Counted from the first letter of the stretch, positions 32,664 through 43,224 are shown. The stretch is 64,000 nucleotides of DNA from Candidatus Sulfopaludibacter sp. SbA3 (GCA_945890485.1 CAMDCN010000022.1:62001-126000); one strand, 5' to 3'. Numbers and translations: made by a program. Notes: generated from the sequence alone by a model not told the origin.

Positions 32664-33307
32664 CGGGTGAACATCTCAACGGCCTTCGCCCCCGTAACAC
32701 CGGGCGCCTGCAACAGAACGAGTTCCCGTGGTGCGGCCTCCGGATAGGCGATCACGGCATACCCGTCCCCATCCAGCTTGGCGTTCGGCCCCGTGCCGGT
32801 CTTCGCCAAATAGCCCGGCCCCAACGCCCGCGCCGTGCCGTAGCGCGCCGCCCGCCGCATGCCGTCGATTAACGGGAAAATCCCCGGATCGGCCGGACGG
32901 CTCAACAACTCGGCAAACGCGCCGGCCAGCGCCTCCGGCTTCACTTTCCATTCCGATCCCAGCCCGATCTGTGTATCCGGTGAAGCTTCAGGAACCTCTA
33001 CGCCAAACTGCGTGAGCAACGCCGAAGTCGCATGCGGCGGCAGGGCACGGGCCAACTCCCGGAAGTAGTGGTTGCACGAATGCGCCACCGCGTCGCGGAT
33101 CCCAATCTTCTTGTGCCCGCGGCCCCACCAGCAGCGGTCCGCCGCGCCGCGGCAGAAATGGTCGGGGTAGAAATAATGGTGCGCCTGTGCATAAGCCAGC
33201 GCCGTGAACGGCTTTACGATGCTCCCCGGACTCACCGGCACATCGGGCTGAGGCCACTCCGCCCGCAAGACGCGCCGCTCCGGAATGCTATAGAGCATTA
33301 TATTCAT
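32660..33307 (-). CDS. Minimal penicillin-binding transpeptidase domain protein
   Basis: A 215-residue protein consisting of little more than a transpeptidase fold. SPGSIVKPF holds Ser29-x-x-Lys32, HSCNHYF holds Ser77-Cys-Asn79, and LAKTGTGPN holds Lys169-Thr-Gly, so all three active-site motifs are intact. Typical PBPs carry a TM anchor and a pedestal domain and exceed 500 residues. Here both are missing and there is no signal peptide. Start and stop overlap the neighbours (ATGA on each side), so the short form is real. It could cross-link peptidoglycan, be a class-D-like hydrolase, or sense beta-lactams. Confidence 0.78.
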   Translation of the reverse strand: MNIMLYSIPERRVLRAEWPQPDVPVSPGSIVKPFTALAYAQAHHYFYPDHFCRGAADRCWWGRGHKKIGIRDAVAHSCNHYFRELARALPPHATSALLTQFGVEVPEASPDTQIGLGSEWKVKPEALAGAFAELLSRPADPGIFPLIDGMRRAARYGTARALGPGYLAKTGTGPNAKLDGDGYAVIAYPEAAPRELVLLQAPGVTGAKAVEMFTR

Positions 33308-34809
33308 GGCTGGCGCGAATAGGTCACCGTCTCCGTCAGCTTGCTTCCTTCGTCCTGCCGCGCCACGGTCGCGGTACCGAATCGTTGGAGTACGCCGGAA
33401 AAGCTCGCCACGTTTTCGGAGAAGAACTCCGGGGTCCGTTGCTCGGGCTGCTCGGCCGGGGTCGCCCCGGCCCGGTCGATGAGGCCGGTCATCTGGAAGA
33501 GCCGCTGCCGTTCCGCCCCATGACGAAACGAAGCCAAATAGACCGTCCTTTCGCCCGGCACGGCGACGGTGCCGCCGGCTTGCATCGCGCGCAACAGAGG
33601 CTCATGGTTAGCGACATACAGCATCGGCCCGGCCACCGCGACAGAATAGCCGGGCAAGAGCGTCCGCACCGCGGCCAAGTCCCAATTCGATGCGCCGGCC
33701 ACGGCCACGCCCAGCGTCTGCGCCACGAACACCTGATCCTGCTGCACCCGCGTCCCGCGCACCACGGCGTGCGCCGTCGCGTTCCGCAACAGAGCCGCCA
33801 CGGCGGGTTCGTTCGACGATCCCGCCGCCGCAAACGGCGCGACATCGATCAGCGTCTCCAGGTCTTCCGCGTCCTGCCCTTCAACGAAAGTCGCCGCGGC
33901 CGGGGTCGCCAGCAAACGAGCCGCCGGAGCACCCAGCGCCAGCCGGTAGAAACCGGCATCGTTCGGCACCGCCCGCGCGACCGTCCGCAATGCCGCGGCG
34001 CTGCCAGGCGTGGCGGCCTGTTTCCGCACCATGGTCCGGGTCTCCACCCAAGCCCCGGCGTTCCGGGTCAGATCCGACATCGCGCCCTCAATCTCCGCCA
34101 ACTCCGAGACGTTTCGCTGCACCCAGTAGCTGCGGAAGTGCGGACTCTTCCCAAGTTGCTCCACGTTCGCCGCCATGCGCAACTCGCCCTGCGTCTGGGC
34201 GGCCCGTTGGAACCACGCCTCGTTCGCCAGCGCACCGCCGCCCTGTCCGGCCATCAACTGCAGCGCCCGGGCGACATAGTTCTCGCTCGTGCCCAGCAGC
34301 AGCCAGCCGTCTTTGGTGGCGAACACGGCGGTCCGGTCGGTACCCCGATCAGACTTCACGTAATAGGTCGTCCCGGCAACGGTTCGCGCCGTGAACTGTC
34401 CCGCCACCGCCTGCAGCGCCGGCGCGGCCGCCAGCTTAGTCAGATAGAGGAACTCCAGCTTGCCGATGTCGTAGACCGCCATCGCCGAGGCGCCCCCGGC
34501 CAACTGCTCCAGCAACGCGTTGTCGAGGCCCAGACCGCTCACCGCCGCGAACTCACCCTGCGCCTCACCCAGGCGCAAAAACAGCCGGGACTTCGAGAAT
34601 ACGTTGTAATTCGGGCTGCCGACCCACTGCCGCTTCTCGGGCGAGGCGTTCCACTCGCGCAATAACGATCCGAAGTCCTTGGCCTCCAGATACACCTGCG
34701 CCCCAGCCGGCACCCACCGCGGCAACGGCTCCACGCCCGTGGCCTGCTGGGCGAAGTACACGCCCGCCGCAGCCACCACCAAGGCCAATCCCATCAGCTT
34801 CATTTTCAT
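33304..34809 (-). CDS. Secreted or anchored DUF3352-like protein
   Basis: A 501-residue protein. The N-terminal hydrophobic segment (about 4-20, LMGLALVVAAAGVYFAQ) is a signal peptide or anchor. The body opens LPRWVPAGAQVYLEAKDFGS, the theme of DUF3352 proteins (a residue pattern predicting a mixed alpha/beta extracytoplasmic domain), and continues with repeated modules such as AVFATKDGWLLLGTSENYVA. No catalytic motif is seen. Both ends overlap neighbouring genes by 4 nt. Family assignment is tentative; function unknown. Confidence 0.6.
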   Translation of the reverse strand: MKMKLMGLALVVAAAGVYFAQQATGVEPLPRWVPAGAQVYLEAKDFGSLLREWNASPEKRQWVGSPNYNVFSKSRLFLRLGEAQGEFAAVSGLGLDNALLEQLAGGASAMAVYDIGKLEFLYLTKLAAAPALQAVAGQFTARTVAGTTYYVKSDRGTDRTAVFATKDGWLLLGTSENYVARALQLMAGQGGGALANEAWFQRAAQTQGELRMAANVEQLGKSPHFRSYWVQRNVSELAEIEGAMSDLTRNAGAWVETRTMVRKQAATPGSAAALRTVARAVPNDAGFYRLALGAPAARLLATPAAATFVEGQDAEDLETLIDVAPFAAAGSSNEPAVAALLRNATAHAVVRGTRVQQDQVFVAQTLGVAVAGASNWDLAAVRTLLPGYSVAVAGPMLYVANHEPLLRAMQAGGTVAVPGERTVYLASFRHGAERQRLFQMTGLIDRAGATPAEQPEQRTPEFFSENVASFSGVLQRFGTATVARQDEGSKLTETVTYSRQP

Positions 34810-37800
34810 TGGGCACCTGCCAGCAACCGCAACCGCACATCATGCGGCTGTTCCAACCCCTGATTCACCATCGGCCGGCGGCTTTCGTTCTTCGCCCGCC
34901 GCGTCACTTCCGCCTGCGCCAGCTTCTGCTTTGCGGGGATTCCTTCGAAGTATACGGCCGCGCGTTCCGCCTGGCCCGCCTTCATGTACGCATCGCCCAC
35001 GGCCTCGCGCATCTCGGACGGCACATTGCCATCGTCGGCCAGAGCCAATAACGGCGCACCTTGCAGCACGCGGAACAGGGGCAGCCGCTGGCTCGGGTCA
35101 ATCGCCAACGCGCCCCGCAGCAGACGCACCTTCACGGCCGAATCGGTCGCCTTCTCCGCCGCCCGTAGCCGCGCCGTCACCACGTAAGGCTGTTCGGCCT
35201 CGGTCGCCGAAGTCACCTTCGCAGCCAGAAGATCCAACTCCCGCGCTCCGGTCGTCACAGTCCGGTTCAACGCTTCGGCCGCCTGCAGGCGAATGGAGTA
35301 CGCCGCGTTCCGGTCCATCGCCACGGTCACGAGTGTCGCCTCGTCTCCCTTGGCCCGCGCCAGAAGCAGCTTGGCTTCCGCACTCCATGGCTTGGCCGCA
35401 GCCAGCGGCTCGGCGTAGCGCAGCGCCTCGGCCGGCCGCTTCTGTTCGAGCAGCAGGCTCGCCGCCGCCGCATGATTCGCGTAGGGCTCGCCCACGGCCA
35501 TCACCAAACGGTCCAGCAGCGCTACAGCCCTCGCCGGTTGCACTTCCGCCAGGCCGAGATAGCTCGCCGCCGAGGGGTACGGCCCCGCCAGTTCCCGTTC
35601 ATAGGCCAACGTCAAAATCTGCCGGGCCGATTCCGCGTCGCCTTCCTCTTTCAACCGTGCCGCGGCGGCACGCAGTTGCTCGGTGTCGGTGACCGTTTCG
35701 AGCAACTTCGCCAGCTCGCCCGTCTTGGCCGCCACGCGCAGCCGCAACGGCAGCAGCGTGTAGGTCTCCATCTCCAACTGTTCCGGCGTGAACTTGGCCA
35801 ACACCTGCTCGGCCGCCGCCCACTGTCCGGTCTTTACCAGTTCCTCCAGCCGCCGGGTCCGGATCCGCTGCAGTGACCCCATGGCCACATCCCGCGTCTC
35901 GCCAACGGCCCGCGCCAGGCGTTGCTCCGCCAAGCCTTCGGCTTGGGCCAGCAGCGCCGGTTGCGTCCCGGTGAACTCCAGCAGGAACTCCGCCGGCTCG
36001 GCGGCGAACTGCGCCAGCCGCACCAACCGGTCCGCGCTGATTCCCTGCACCAGTTCGTTAACGCGGTATGCGCCGTTCCGCCGGACGTAGGAAGTCAACA
36101 GCGCTTCGCCCGCCGGAGCCGTCGGCGCCGCCTGCAGCGACACCCGCACATCCTCCCACCAGGTCTCCCCGTAGCGGCCGTTGTCCATCATCCAGCGATA
36201 CTCTTCAAGCGCCTTCCCATGGTTGCCCAGCCGGGCGTACGCCGCGCCGTAGTGCGGATCGAGCGCGATTGCGTTCTGATAGTCGCCCGCCGCGAAGAAC
36301 GCCTTCGCGCTCGCGGGCCGGTTCTCCACCATCGCCGGTTTGTAGGCCGCTTCAGCCGCGTCCTTCGCCAGGCCCAGATAGTCGGCATATCGCGCCGCGT
36401 AGTAGAACCATGTGTCTCCGGCTAGCGCCGTCTTCGGAGCTGCCAACTTGGCGCCGATGGTCTCGGGACCGAGCGTATCGGCAAAGGCTTTCTTCACGTC
36501 CGGGGTCGTCTGGCCGAAGTAGAGGCCCGTCAGCGCCCGGTATGCGTTTTTCCAAGCCAGCGGCCGGGGAGCGGCCAGGATACCGCGCAACGCCAGCGCC
36601 GCGTTCTCTGTCCGCAGGCCATAGTTTGCCAGCGCCTCGGCCCGAGCGGCCTCCGCCGTCGGCCGCAACTGCAGATACCGTTCCAGGTTCTCGCCCTCGA
36701 GCGGAGCCCCCGCCAGCGTCCGGAGTTCTCCCGCCGCGTCGCCGGCCCGGCGGTATGCCATGCCGGCCAACCGGAGAACCTGTTCCCGGGTCTCCGTCGC
36801 CGGGTGCACCTTCCAGTAGGCCTCGAGCTGTTGACCCAATTCGGCGAACCGGCCGCGCCGCACCTGCAAATCAAACAACTGGTGCATCCGTCCGGAGCTC
36901 TCCTCCGCCCCGGGCTGCGCCATCATCTGCCGGTAGTTGATCTTCGTAGCCACCTCCAGAAAGCTCGCTGCCAGCGCCGCATCCGCATTGCCCTGCGCCT
37001 CGAGCCACACGGCGTACTTGGCCTTCTCCTCCGGCGTGAACTCCGCCCCCGCGGCCTGCGCCGAGGCGGTCACCACTTCCGGCGCGCGCCCGGGAATCTG
37101 CTCATAACGCCGCAACCGCGTCAGCAGTCGCGCGCGCATCGGAGTATCCGGCCCCGCCGCCAGCGCCTCTTCGAGCAGGCCCCAGCCTTCCAGCTTGTCC
37201 GCCATCGCTTCCGGGTTCGGCCGGCCTGTCGAATAAGCCTGCTTCAAGAGCGTTGTGGCCTCCTGCATGCGGCCTTGGCGCGCCCTCGTTTCCGCCGCCT
37301 GCACCAGCCATACCGGGTTCCGGTAGCTCAACTCGTACAACTTCTGATAGGTCGCCGCCGCTTCGTCCCAGCGGGCCAGCCGCGTCTCCAGATCGCCGCG
37401 CGAAGCCAGTAGATCCGTTCGCTCCGGCCGCAGCGCCACCGCCCGGCCCCACGCCTGCAGGGCCGCGGGGTAGTTGCCAAACTCGCCTTCTAACCGAGCC
37501 CGCACCAGCGCCCATCGGGCATCACGCGGCGAATCGCTTTCGGCCTTCACGAAGTAAGCCAGCAGCCGGTCCTTGCCGCCATTGTCCGCGGCGTACCGCG
37601 CCGCCTCCCGCAGCAGACCCTCGTCCTCCGGGCTCCGCTTGGCCAGTTCAATGTACTGGTCGACTGCGCCATTAAAATCTTTGAGCCGGGTCAAGGCGGG
37701 AATGGTTGCCACGCGCAGGGCGGCCACCTGCGCCGGATCCTTCAACTCGGTCAACTTCGCCCTATAGAATGCCGCGAGGCCCCGGTCATCGTTGGCCTTT

Positions 37801-40800
37801 GCGTACGCCGAGGCCTTCAAGGAGATCGCCTCGGCATCCGCCGGATCCTTCGTCAGAATTTGATCGGCCAGCGCCAACGCCGTCGCCGGATCCGCCTGCC
37901 TGCCCGCTTCCAGCCGCAAACTACGCTGCAATGCCGGATGGGCTGCATCAGCGGCCGTGCGCAGGATGGCGATCGACCGGCCAGCGTTGCCCGTGCGCCG
38001 ATGCAGTTCCGCCGCCGCCTTCACGACGGCCAAGCGCTTCCCGTGCTCGCCCAGCAGCGAATCCATCTCGCTGCGCGCCGCCGTGGCATTGCCCTGGCTC
38101 TCCTCCCACTTCGCCCTCGCCATCCGCAGGCTCAGCGCTTCGAGCGGATCGCCAGCCAGGGCGATCTCCCGGGCCATCACCGCCCGCTGCGCCGCCGGCA
38201 ACGCGTTCCGCTCGGCCACTGTGGCGAACTGCGTCAACACATCCCGATCCGTCGTCTGCCCCGTCGCGGTCGTCAGGAACTTTTCTAAATCGTCGCGCCG
38301 GCCTTGCGCTTCGAGCAACGCCACACGCAGGCTCACCGATGGCCCGCTCACCGGCAGACTCGCAATCAGCGACTCGACAGGCTGCCGCCGCGCCAACCGG
38401 ATCAGCCGTCCACGCGCCAGCGAGTCGCCCTCCGTAGCCATAGCACCGGCCAGATACTCCTGCAACGCCGCCGCCGGTTGCCCCTTGTTCTCATAAATTG
38501 CCCCCATCTCAAACGCGAACGCCGCGGGTTGATTCAGTCGCTGCCGTCCCGCCGTCAATTGCCGGATCGCATCGTCGTACCGGTAGTAGTCCCAATGCAG
38601 CGTCGCCGACTCGACCCATGCTTCCGGTTTGCCGGGCGCAATCTGCGCGACGCGGTCAAACAATGGCGTGGCCGCCGCGAACTGTTCCCGGTCCGCCTCG
38701 ATTTCGCCCATCCGCGTCAGGAACTGCGATTGCCGCGGCCACGCCTTGGCCAGCGCTCCCTCCATCTCCAGCGCCACCGGCGCATTGCCCAAACTCCGAT
38801 GCACGGCGGCCGTCCGCGCGAGCAGCGAGATGTCCGCGGGGTAGGAGGCTGACACAGCGCGCAGATAGGGCGCGGCCGTCTCCCAATGGTTCTGCCACGC
38901 CTCGGCCTCAGCCACCCATACGGCCGCCGCCGGGTTGGCGCGGGTCTGCACCGCGGCCTCGCCCCTCGGCAGGACCGCCTTCACCGCCGTGAGCTCCGCC
39001 TCCAAACGGTTGGTCCGCGAAAGCAGCGCAAAGAACTGCTGCCGTAGCGTCTCATCGTAGATCCAGTAGCTCCGCAGCAACCGCTCCTGCTCGGCCGGGT
39101 TCGCCGTTGCCCGCGTGCCGTGGGCATCCACCAGATTCTTCACGAACGGAACATGGTGCGGGAATCGCGTCAGCGCATAGGTGTTCACGTTCCGGTAAAG
39201 GACAGCGTCCAGTTGCCCCTTCACCGCGGTCACCCTCAAATACTCTTCGAGGTCGGTGCCGGAAAATACGGCGGACACCTCCTTCGAGAGCGCATCGTAC
39301 TTCGCGCTCATCCTGCCGCGCAGGTACCAGCGCGCTAACTTGTGTGACCACGACTTATCCGGAAACTGCGCCATCGCCCGGCGATAGACGGCTTCAATCT
39401 CGGCGCCCATCCGGTTCTGTTCAAGGAACGCCGCCAGCCGTTCGTACAGAATCGGATCAGCCGGATTGCGGTCGAGTTCCTTACGCTGCAGCGCCAACGC
39501 ATCGGCGATGCGCTTCATCGCCACGTAGCGCGCAATCGCCCGGTCGAGAATCGCCCGGTACTGCGGATGCTTCGAGCCAAGATCCGCCAGCACCGCGTCA
39601 TAAACCTTGAACTCTTCCACGGTATTGCCCTGTGCCGCATACGCCCCGGCCATTAGGAGAGAAACGTTCACCCGTTCGGGCGCCTTTGGATACGCCGTCA
39701 AAAACTGCCGCCCTTCGCGGATCACAGCCGCATGGACGCCGTGGATGGAGAACGCCTCCACCACTTTTGCCCGCAGCGCCGGACGCCGTGTCGAGTTCGG
39801 GAAGCGGCTGTCAAATAGAGTCACCAATTCCGCCGCCTTCGCCCGATGGAAGTACGGCCGCGCGCGGTTCTCCTCGGTCGCCAACTCCGACGCCGGATAG
39901 GTCGTGTTGAAGACGAGCGACAATACGCCGTTCAACAAACCCGGCGAACGGTCCATCGACCCGATATCAGAAAACGAACCCAGGTCCGTCGACCCGTACC
40001 GTATCGGCTGCCCGGCATGGTTCAGCAGCAACATCGCCAAGCCGGCCAGGGACTCCTCACTATCCACCTGGCTATACCAGTGCGCCGCTTCGTCCACATT
40101 GCGGGCCGCTTCGTAAAGTTTCGCCAGGGCAAGCGGAGCAGTCCCGCCACGCTGCCGAAACTCATAGAGCACCCGTTGCGCCGCGTCCGCGCGGCCGCCG
40201 TTCAAGTGCACCCAGAACATCCGCCGCACCGGCTCCAAGCTGCGTGGTTCAGCCAGCGCTCGCTGCCGCTGCGTGGTGAGATACGGCCGCAACTGCTTGG
40301 TTTGCACGAGCAGCTCATAGTGCTTCGCGGATTCCGGCGCCTCCCGGTCATAAACGGCCAGGGCCGCCGCCGGGCCACTGCGGGCGAGTTCCAAAGCCGC
40401 ACGCCGTTCGAGCGGATTCGTCAGCGTGCGCCGCCCCAGCACGGCTTCATACTCGGCGTACTTCTTCTGGTTCAGCAGATACGGCAGATACTCGTCGTAG
40501 AGCTTTACATTTTCGGGCTCCGCCGTCTCCCAAGCCTGATAGATCGGCATCGGATCAAGCATCTGCTCGCGCGCCTCCATCAGGGCCCGGGGGAAGAGCT
40601 TGGCCTGCAGAAGTGCCGCAATCTCCTTGGCCGGTTCCAAACGCCGATGGTGATAGTTCGCCTTCTCCACCCAAGCCGGCTGCTTGTTCGGGGCGAGCTC
40701 GACATACTTCGTCAAGTCTGCTTCCGCCGCCGCGAAGTCAAGCTGCAACTCCGCCTCGCGCGCCCGCAGATAGAACAGCCGGGCCTCATTGGCCTGGGTC

Positions 40801-40994
40801 TGAATCTGCGTGGTCAACGCCGCCCGCGTCTCCGCCGGCGACTTGCGCCAAGCCAGCGTGTTTCCGGCAAAAGTTGTCACCCGGTAGAACACTTGCTCGA
40901 AGGCGTTCCCTGCTTCAACGGTCGATACGTAGGTAGGCAGATCCGCCGCCCAAGCCGCCGCGGCCAACGCCACGAAACTAAGGAAGTACTTCAA
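34806..40994 (-). CDS. Giant secreted TPR-repeat protein
   Basis: A 2062-residue protein. TTG 40994 is chosen because AGGAGG lies 6 nt upstream and it starts a clean signal peptide (LKYFLSFVALAAAAWA) cleaved before ADLPTYV; the longer frame adds 12 basic residues. Almost the whole length is tandem helical repeats of about 34 residues, e.g. ADLTKYVELAPNKQPAWVEK, DRVAQIAPGKPEAWVESATL and AGDYQNAIALDPHYGAAYAR, i.e. TPR and TPR-like. Such a solenoid would be a periplasmic scaffold. It overlaps the vWA gene by 17 nt and the DUF3352-like gene by 4 nt. I see no catalytic domain. Confidence 0.85.
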   Translation of the reverse strand: MKYFLSFVALAAAAWAADLPTYVSTVEAGNAFEQVFYRVTTFAGNTLAWRKSPAETRAALTTQIQTQANEARLFYLRAREAELQLDFAAAEADLTKYVELAPNKQPAWVEKANYHHRRLEPAKEIAALLQAKLFPRALMEAREQMLDPMPIYQAWETAEPENVKLYDEYLPYLLNQKKYAEYEAVLGRRTLTNPLERRAALELARSGPAAALAVYDREAPESAKHYELLVQTKQLRPYLTTQRQRALAEPRSLEPVRRMFWVHLNGGRADAAQRVLYEFRQRGGTAPLALAKLYEAARNVDEAAHWYSQVDSEESLAGLAMLLLNHAGQPIRYGSTDLGSFSDIGSMDRSPGLLNGVLSLVFNTTYPASELATEENRARPYFHRAKAAELVTLFDSRFPNSTRRPALRAKVVEAFSIHGVHAAVIREGRQFLTAYPKAPERVNVSLLMAGAYAAQGNTVEEFKVYDAVLADLGSKHPQYRAILDRAIARYVAMKRIADALALQRKELDRNPADPILYERLAAFLEQNRMGAEIEAVYRRAMAQFPDKSWSHKLARWYLRGRMSAKYDALSKEVSAVFSGTDLEEYLRVTAVKGQLDAVLYRNVNTYALTRFPHHVPFVKNLVDAHGTRATANPAEQERLLRSYWIYDETLRQQFFALLSRTNRLEAELTAVKAVLPRGEAAVQTRANPAAAVWVAEAEAWQNHWETAAPYLRAVSASYPADISLLARTAAVHRSLGNAPVALEMEGALAKAWPRQSQFLTRMGEIEADREQFAAATPLFDRVAQIAPGKPEAWVESATLHWDYYRYDDAIRQLTAGRQRLNQPAAFAFEMGAIYENKGQPAAALQEYLAGAMATEGDSLARGRLIRLARRQPVESLIASLPVSGPSVSLRVALLEAQGRRDDLEKFLTTATGQTTDRDVLTQFATVAERNALPAAQRAVMAREIALAGDPLEALSLRMARAKWEESQGNATAARSEMDSLLGEHGKRLAVVKAAAELHRRTGNAGRSIAILRTAADAAHPALQRSLRLEAGRQADPATALALADQILTKDPADAEAISLKASAYAKANDDRGLAAFYRAKLTELKDPAQVAALRVATIPALTRLKDFNGAVDQYIELAKRSPEDEGLLREAARYAADNGGKDRLLAYFVKAESDSPRDARWALVRARLEGEFGNYPAALQAWGRAVALRPERTDLLASRGDLETRLARWDEAAATYQKLYELSYRNPVWLVQAAETRARQGRMQEATTLLKQAYSTGRPNPEAMADKLEGWGLLEEALAAGPDTPMRARLLTRLRRYEQIPGRAPEVVTASAQAAGAEFTPEEKAKYAVWLEAQGNADAALAASFLEVATKINYRQMMAQPGAEESSGRMHQLFDLQVRRGRFAELGQQLEAYWKVHPATETREQVLRLAGMAYRRAGDAAGELRTLAGAPLEGENLERYLQLRPTAEAARAEALANYGLRTENAALALRGILAAPRPLAWKNAYRALTGLYFGQTTPDVKKAFADTLGPETIGAKLAAPKTALAGDTWFYYAARYADYLGLAKDAAEAAYKPAMVENRPASAKAFFAAGDYQNAIALDPHYGAAYARLGNHGKALEEYRWMMDNGRYGETWWEDVRVSLQAAPTAPAGEALLTSYVRRNGAYRVNELVQGISADRLVRLAQFAAEPAEFLLEFTGTQPALLAQAEGLAEQRLARAVGETRDVAMGSLQRIRTRRLEELVKTGQWAAAEQVLAKFTPEQLEMETYTLLPLRLRVAAKTGELAKLLETVTDTEQLRAAAARLKEEGDAESARQILTLAYERELAGPYPSAASYLGLAEVQPARAVALLDRLVMAVGEPYANHAAAASLLLEQKRPAEALRYAEPLAAAKPWSAEAKLLLARAKGDEATLVTVAMDRNAAYSIRLQAAEALNRTVTTGARELDLLAAKVTSATEAEQPYVVTARLRAAEKATDSAVKVRLLRGALAIDPSQRLPLFRVLQGAPLLALADDGNVPSEMREAVGDAYMKAGQAERAAVYFEGIPAKQKLAQAEVTRRAKNESRRPMVNQGLEQPHDVRLRLLAGAQ

Positions 40995-43224
40995 GGGCCA
41001 CCTCCTGGCTCGCCACGTTATGGGCCACATCTTCGGCGGTCACCTTCACCATGTATTTCCCCGGGGGCAGCGTCTTGGGAATCGTGAGTTGGCCAATATT
41101 CACGCGCTTCTGTTCATTCCATTGCAGCCGCGCCGGCGCCACTCCCACGATCTTGGCGGTAATGGTGCGCGTCAACTCAGTCGCCTTTGCCATCACGCTC
41201 AGCGTCGAACCCGCCCGTACGGACGCGCTCTCCAGCTTCACGCTCACGAGCGGCTGCTTGCTCGCGATGATAAACGTCTTCCCTTCCCGGTACGTCCGCC
41301 CATTCTTGTCTCGCAGCACCATCTGCACGGTGTGCGTGCCGTCGGTCATGCTATCCGGCGCCAGAAAGCGCGTCTGCCAAACTTTCTCTTCCGGCAGGTA
41401 CTTCAAAGGCTTCGTCAAGCCGAACGGAAACACGGCCACAACGCTGGCGATAGTCTCGTCCGTCCGCACACGGAGCACCGGATCTCCCGGCCGGATCAGC
41501 CGGGGCCGCAAAAGGCTTCTCGGCGCCGCCAGAAAGCTCGTGTACGGTGTTACGAACTTGTACTTCTTCGATAAACGGATGATCTCATCGATCGTCGCTT
41601 TGTCTTCCCCGTCGCGGTCGATCTTTTCAAGCAACGCATCCACCCGTGCCTTTGCCCAATTCCTCGGTAACTGCGGATGCGCCGTCTCCGCGGCTGGCAG
41701 GTTTACCGTCGCCGTCGCCCCGCGCACTTTGAAAGTCGCCGAACCCGGCTGCGCATACTGCCCCACCCAAGATGCTTCACTGCCGGGATACACAGCCTCA
41801 TGAAGCGGGTAAACGAGCGAGACTGCCGCCGCTGGTTGCACCGTCAACGCGACGCCGTCGGCCGCCTTCCGGTTCAGCTTCGAGAGAAACCCGTTCAGCT
41901 TAAACTCTTCGGGCTCGGTCGACCGCACCCACTCGAACACGCCGTTCTGGCGCGCCAGCGCCTTTAATAAGTTCGCGTTCGCATCATCGCCCACGGCATA
42001 AACAAACGTTCGCGGCTTGCGCGCCGCCCAGGCCTTGCCGTACTCGGCCAGCAATTGCCCCGTCCGCACCTGGCCCTCGGTCGCGCCGCCGTCGGTGAAC
42101 AGCACCAGTGCCGACTCCGCATCCGCCAGCGCCAGGCCCTTCTGCAAAGCCGCGCCCAAATTCGTTGCCCCGCGCAGCGGCTGCGTCTTCAACCAGGTCA
42201 ACGCCTGATCCGCATTCGCGATGCCGCCCGCCGTCGGTCCCGGCGCGAATGCCGCCACCTGCGAATTGAAAGCCAGCAAATGGAACTTATCCTCCGCGCG
42301 CAACCCGTTCAGCAGAGCCGTTAGCGCCCGGACGCTCCGTTCGAGCTTTTCCCATTGCATGGAGAGCGAAGCGTCGAACAAGGCCACCACCGTCTTCGGC
42401 GTCCCCTCGGCAACGGTCTGCGGCGCAATCACCGCCGCCGCCTCAAAGTATCCCGGCTCGTTGGCGGATTCCCGCTGCGCCGATACCAGCAAGCGGTCGC
42501 CCTTCGGGTCCTCGCGGTCGATCCGTATGGCAAAATCCTGCGTCAACGCCACATTCCGCGCCTCCAGCGTCGCGCGGATCTTATTCGGCGTCCGCTCAGT
42601 AATCTGTAGCGGATACACCGTCGAAATCTGCTCGAACTGCTTGATGGCATGCGGCGCGGTGACGGTCACCGTAATCCAAAGCCGCCCCACCGTCTGCTCC
42701 TTATACGCATCCGGTTTCAACGGCAGCGACAACACCGAACTCAGGTTCTCCACCGCCAACCGCTGGTGGTATTCCATCTCCATCCGCTTCGTCCCATAGC
42801 CCGGAATCGGCACCACTCGCGCGCTGAATACGCTCGTCCGCCGGGCCTCATCGACGTCCCGTTCGCCGAGTTGCAACAGTCCCGGGTCAATCGCCTGCAG
42901 CCGGATATCGTTATACAACTCCTCGGCCCGCCGCCGTTCCAGGATCACCCCGGGAATCCGCGTGGCCCCGTCCCACACCGCGAAATCGCTCAGCAGTGCG
43001 TTCCCCGGCAGAGCAAAGACGTAGTTCCCTTCGAGCACCCCCGCCGTCTTGTTAGCGAAGATCTGCCGCGTCAACACCTTCACGGACGACCCGTCGATCT
43101 CGACGTCGATCGCCATCTCTTCCATCGAGAGTATCGCCGGATCCGGCGCCTGCTTATTGGCCGGGATCAACGACCCCGCATCCCCAAATAAACTCGCCGC
43201 AAGAAAAAACAAGCTATAGCGCAT
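40978..43224 (-). CDS. VIT and von Willebrand factor A domain protein
   Basis: A 748-residue secreted protein. Signal peptide MRYSLFFLAASLFGDA is followed by a VIT domain (SMEEMAIDVEIDGSSVKVLT, GNYVFALPGNALLSDFAVWD) and a vWA domain near 270-430 with the MIDAS DASLS motif (VVALFDASLSMQW) and FTDGGATEG. A long beta-rich C-terminus ends EDVAHNVASQEVALEVLP. ATG 43224 shares its A with the propeller stop (TGATG); a TTG 3 nt earlier is also possible. VIT-vWA proteins act in cell-surface adhesion or as periplasmic scaffolds. Coupled to the TPR gene. Confidence 0.85.
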   Translation of the reverse strand: MRYSLFFLAASLFGDAGSLIPANKQAPDPAILSMEEMAIDVEIDGSSVKVLTRQIFANKTAGVLEGNYVFALPGNALLSDFAVWDGATRIPGVILERRRAEELYNDIRLQAIDPGLLQLGERDVDEARRTSVFSARVVPIPGYGTKRMEMEYHQRLAVENLSSVLSLPLKPDAYKEQTVGRLWITVTVTAPHAIKQFEQISTVYPLQITERTPNKIRATLEARNVALTQDFAIRIDREDPKGDRLLVSAQRESANEPGYFEAAAVIAPQTVAEGTPKTVVALFDASLSMQWEKLERSVRALTALLNGLRAEDKFHLLAFNSQVAAFAPGPTAGGIANADQALTWLKTQPLRGATNLGAALQKGLALADAESALVLFTDGGATEGQVRTGQLLAEYGKAWAARKPRTFVYAVGDDANANLLKALARQNGVFEWVRSTEPEEFKLNGFLSKLNRKAADGVALTVQPAAAVSLVYPLHEAVYPGSEASWVGQYAQPGSATFKVRGATATVNLPAAETAHPQLPRNWAKARVDALLEKIDRDGEDKATIDEIIRLSKKYKFVTPYTSFLAAPRSLLRPRLIRPGDPVLRVRTDETIASVVAVFPFGLTKPLKYLPEEKVWQTRFLAPDSMTDGTHTVQMVLRDKNGRTYREGKTFIIASKQPLVSVKLESASVRAGSTLSVMAKATELTRTITAKIVGVAPARLQWNEQKRVNIGQLTIPKTLPPGKYMVKVTAEDVAHNVASQEVALEVLP

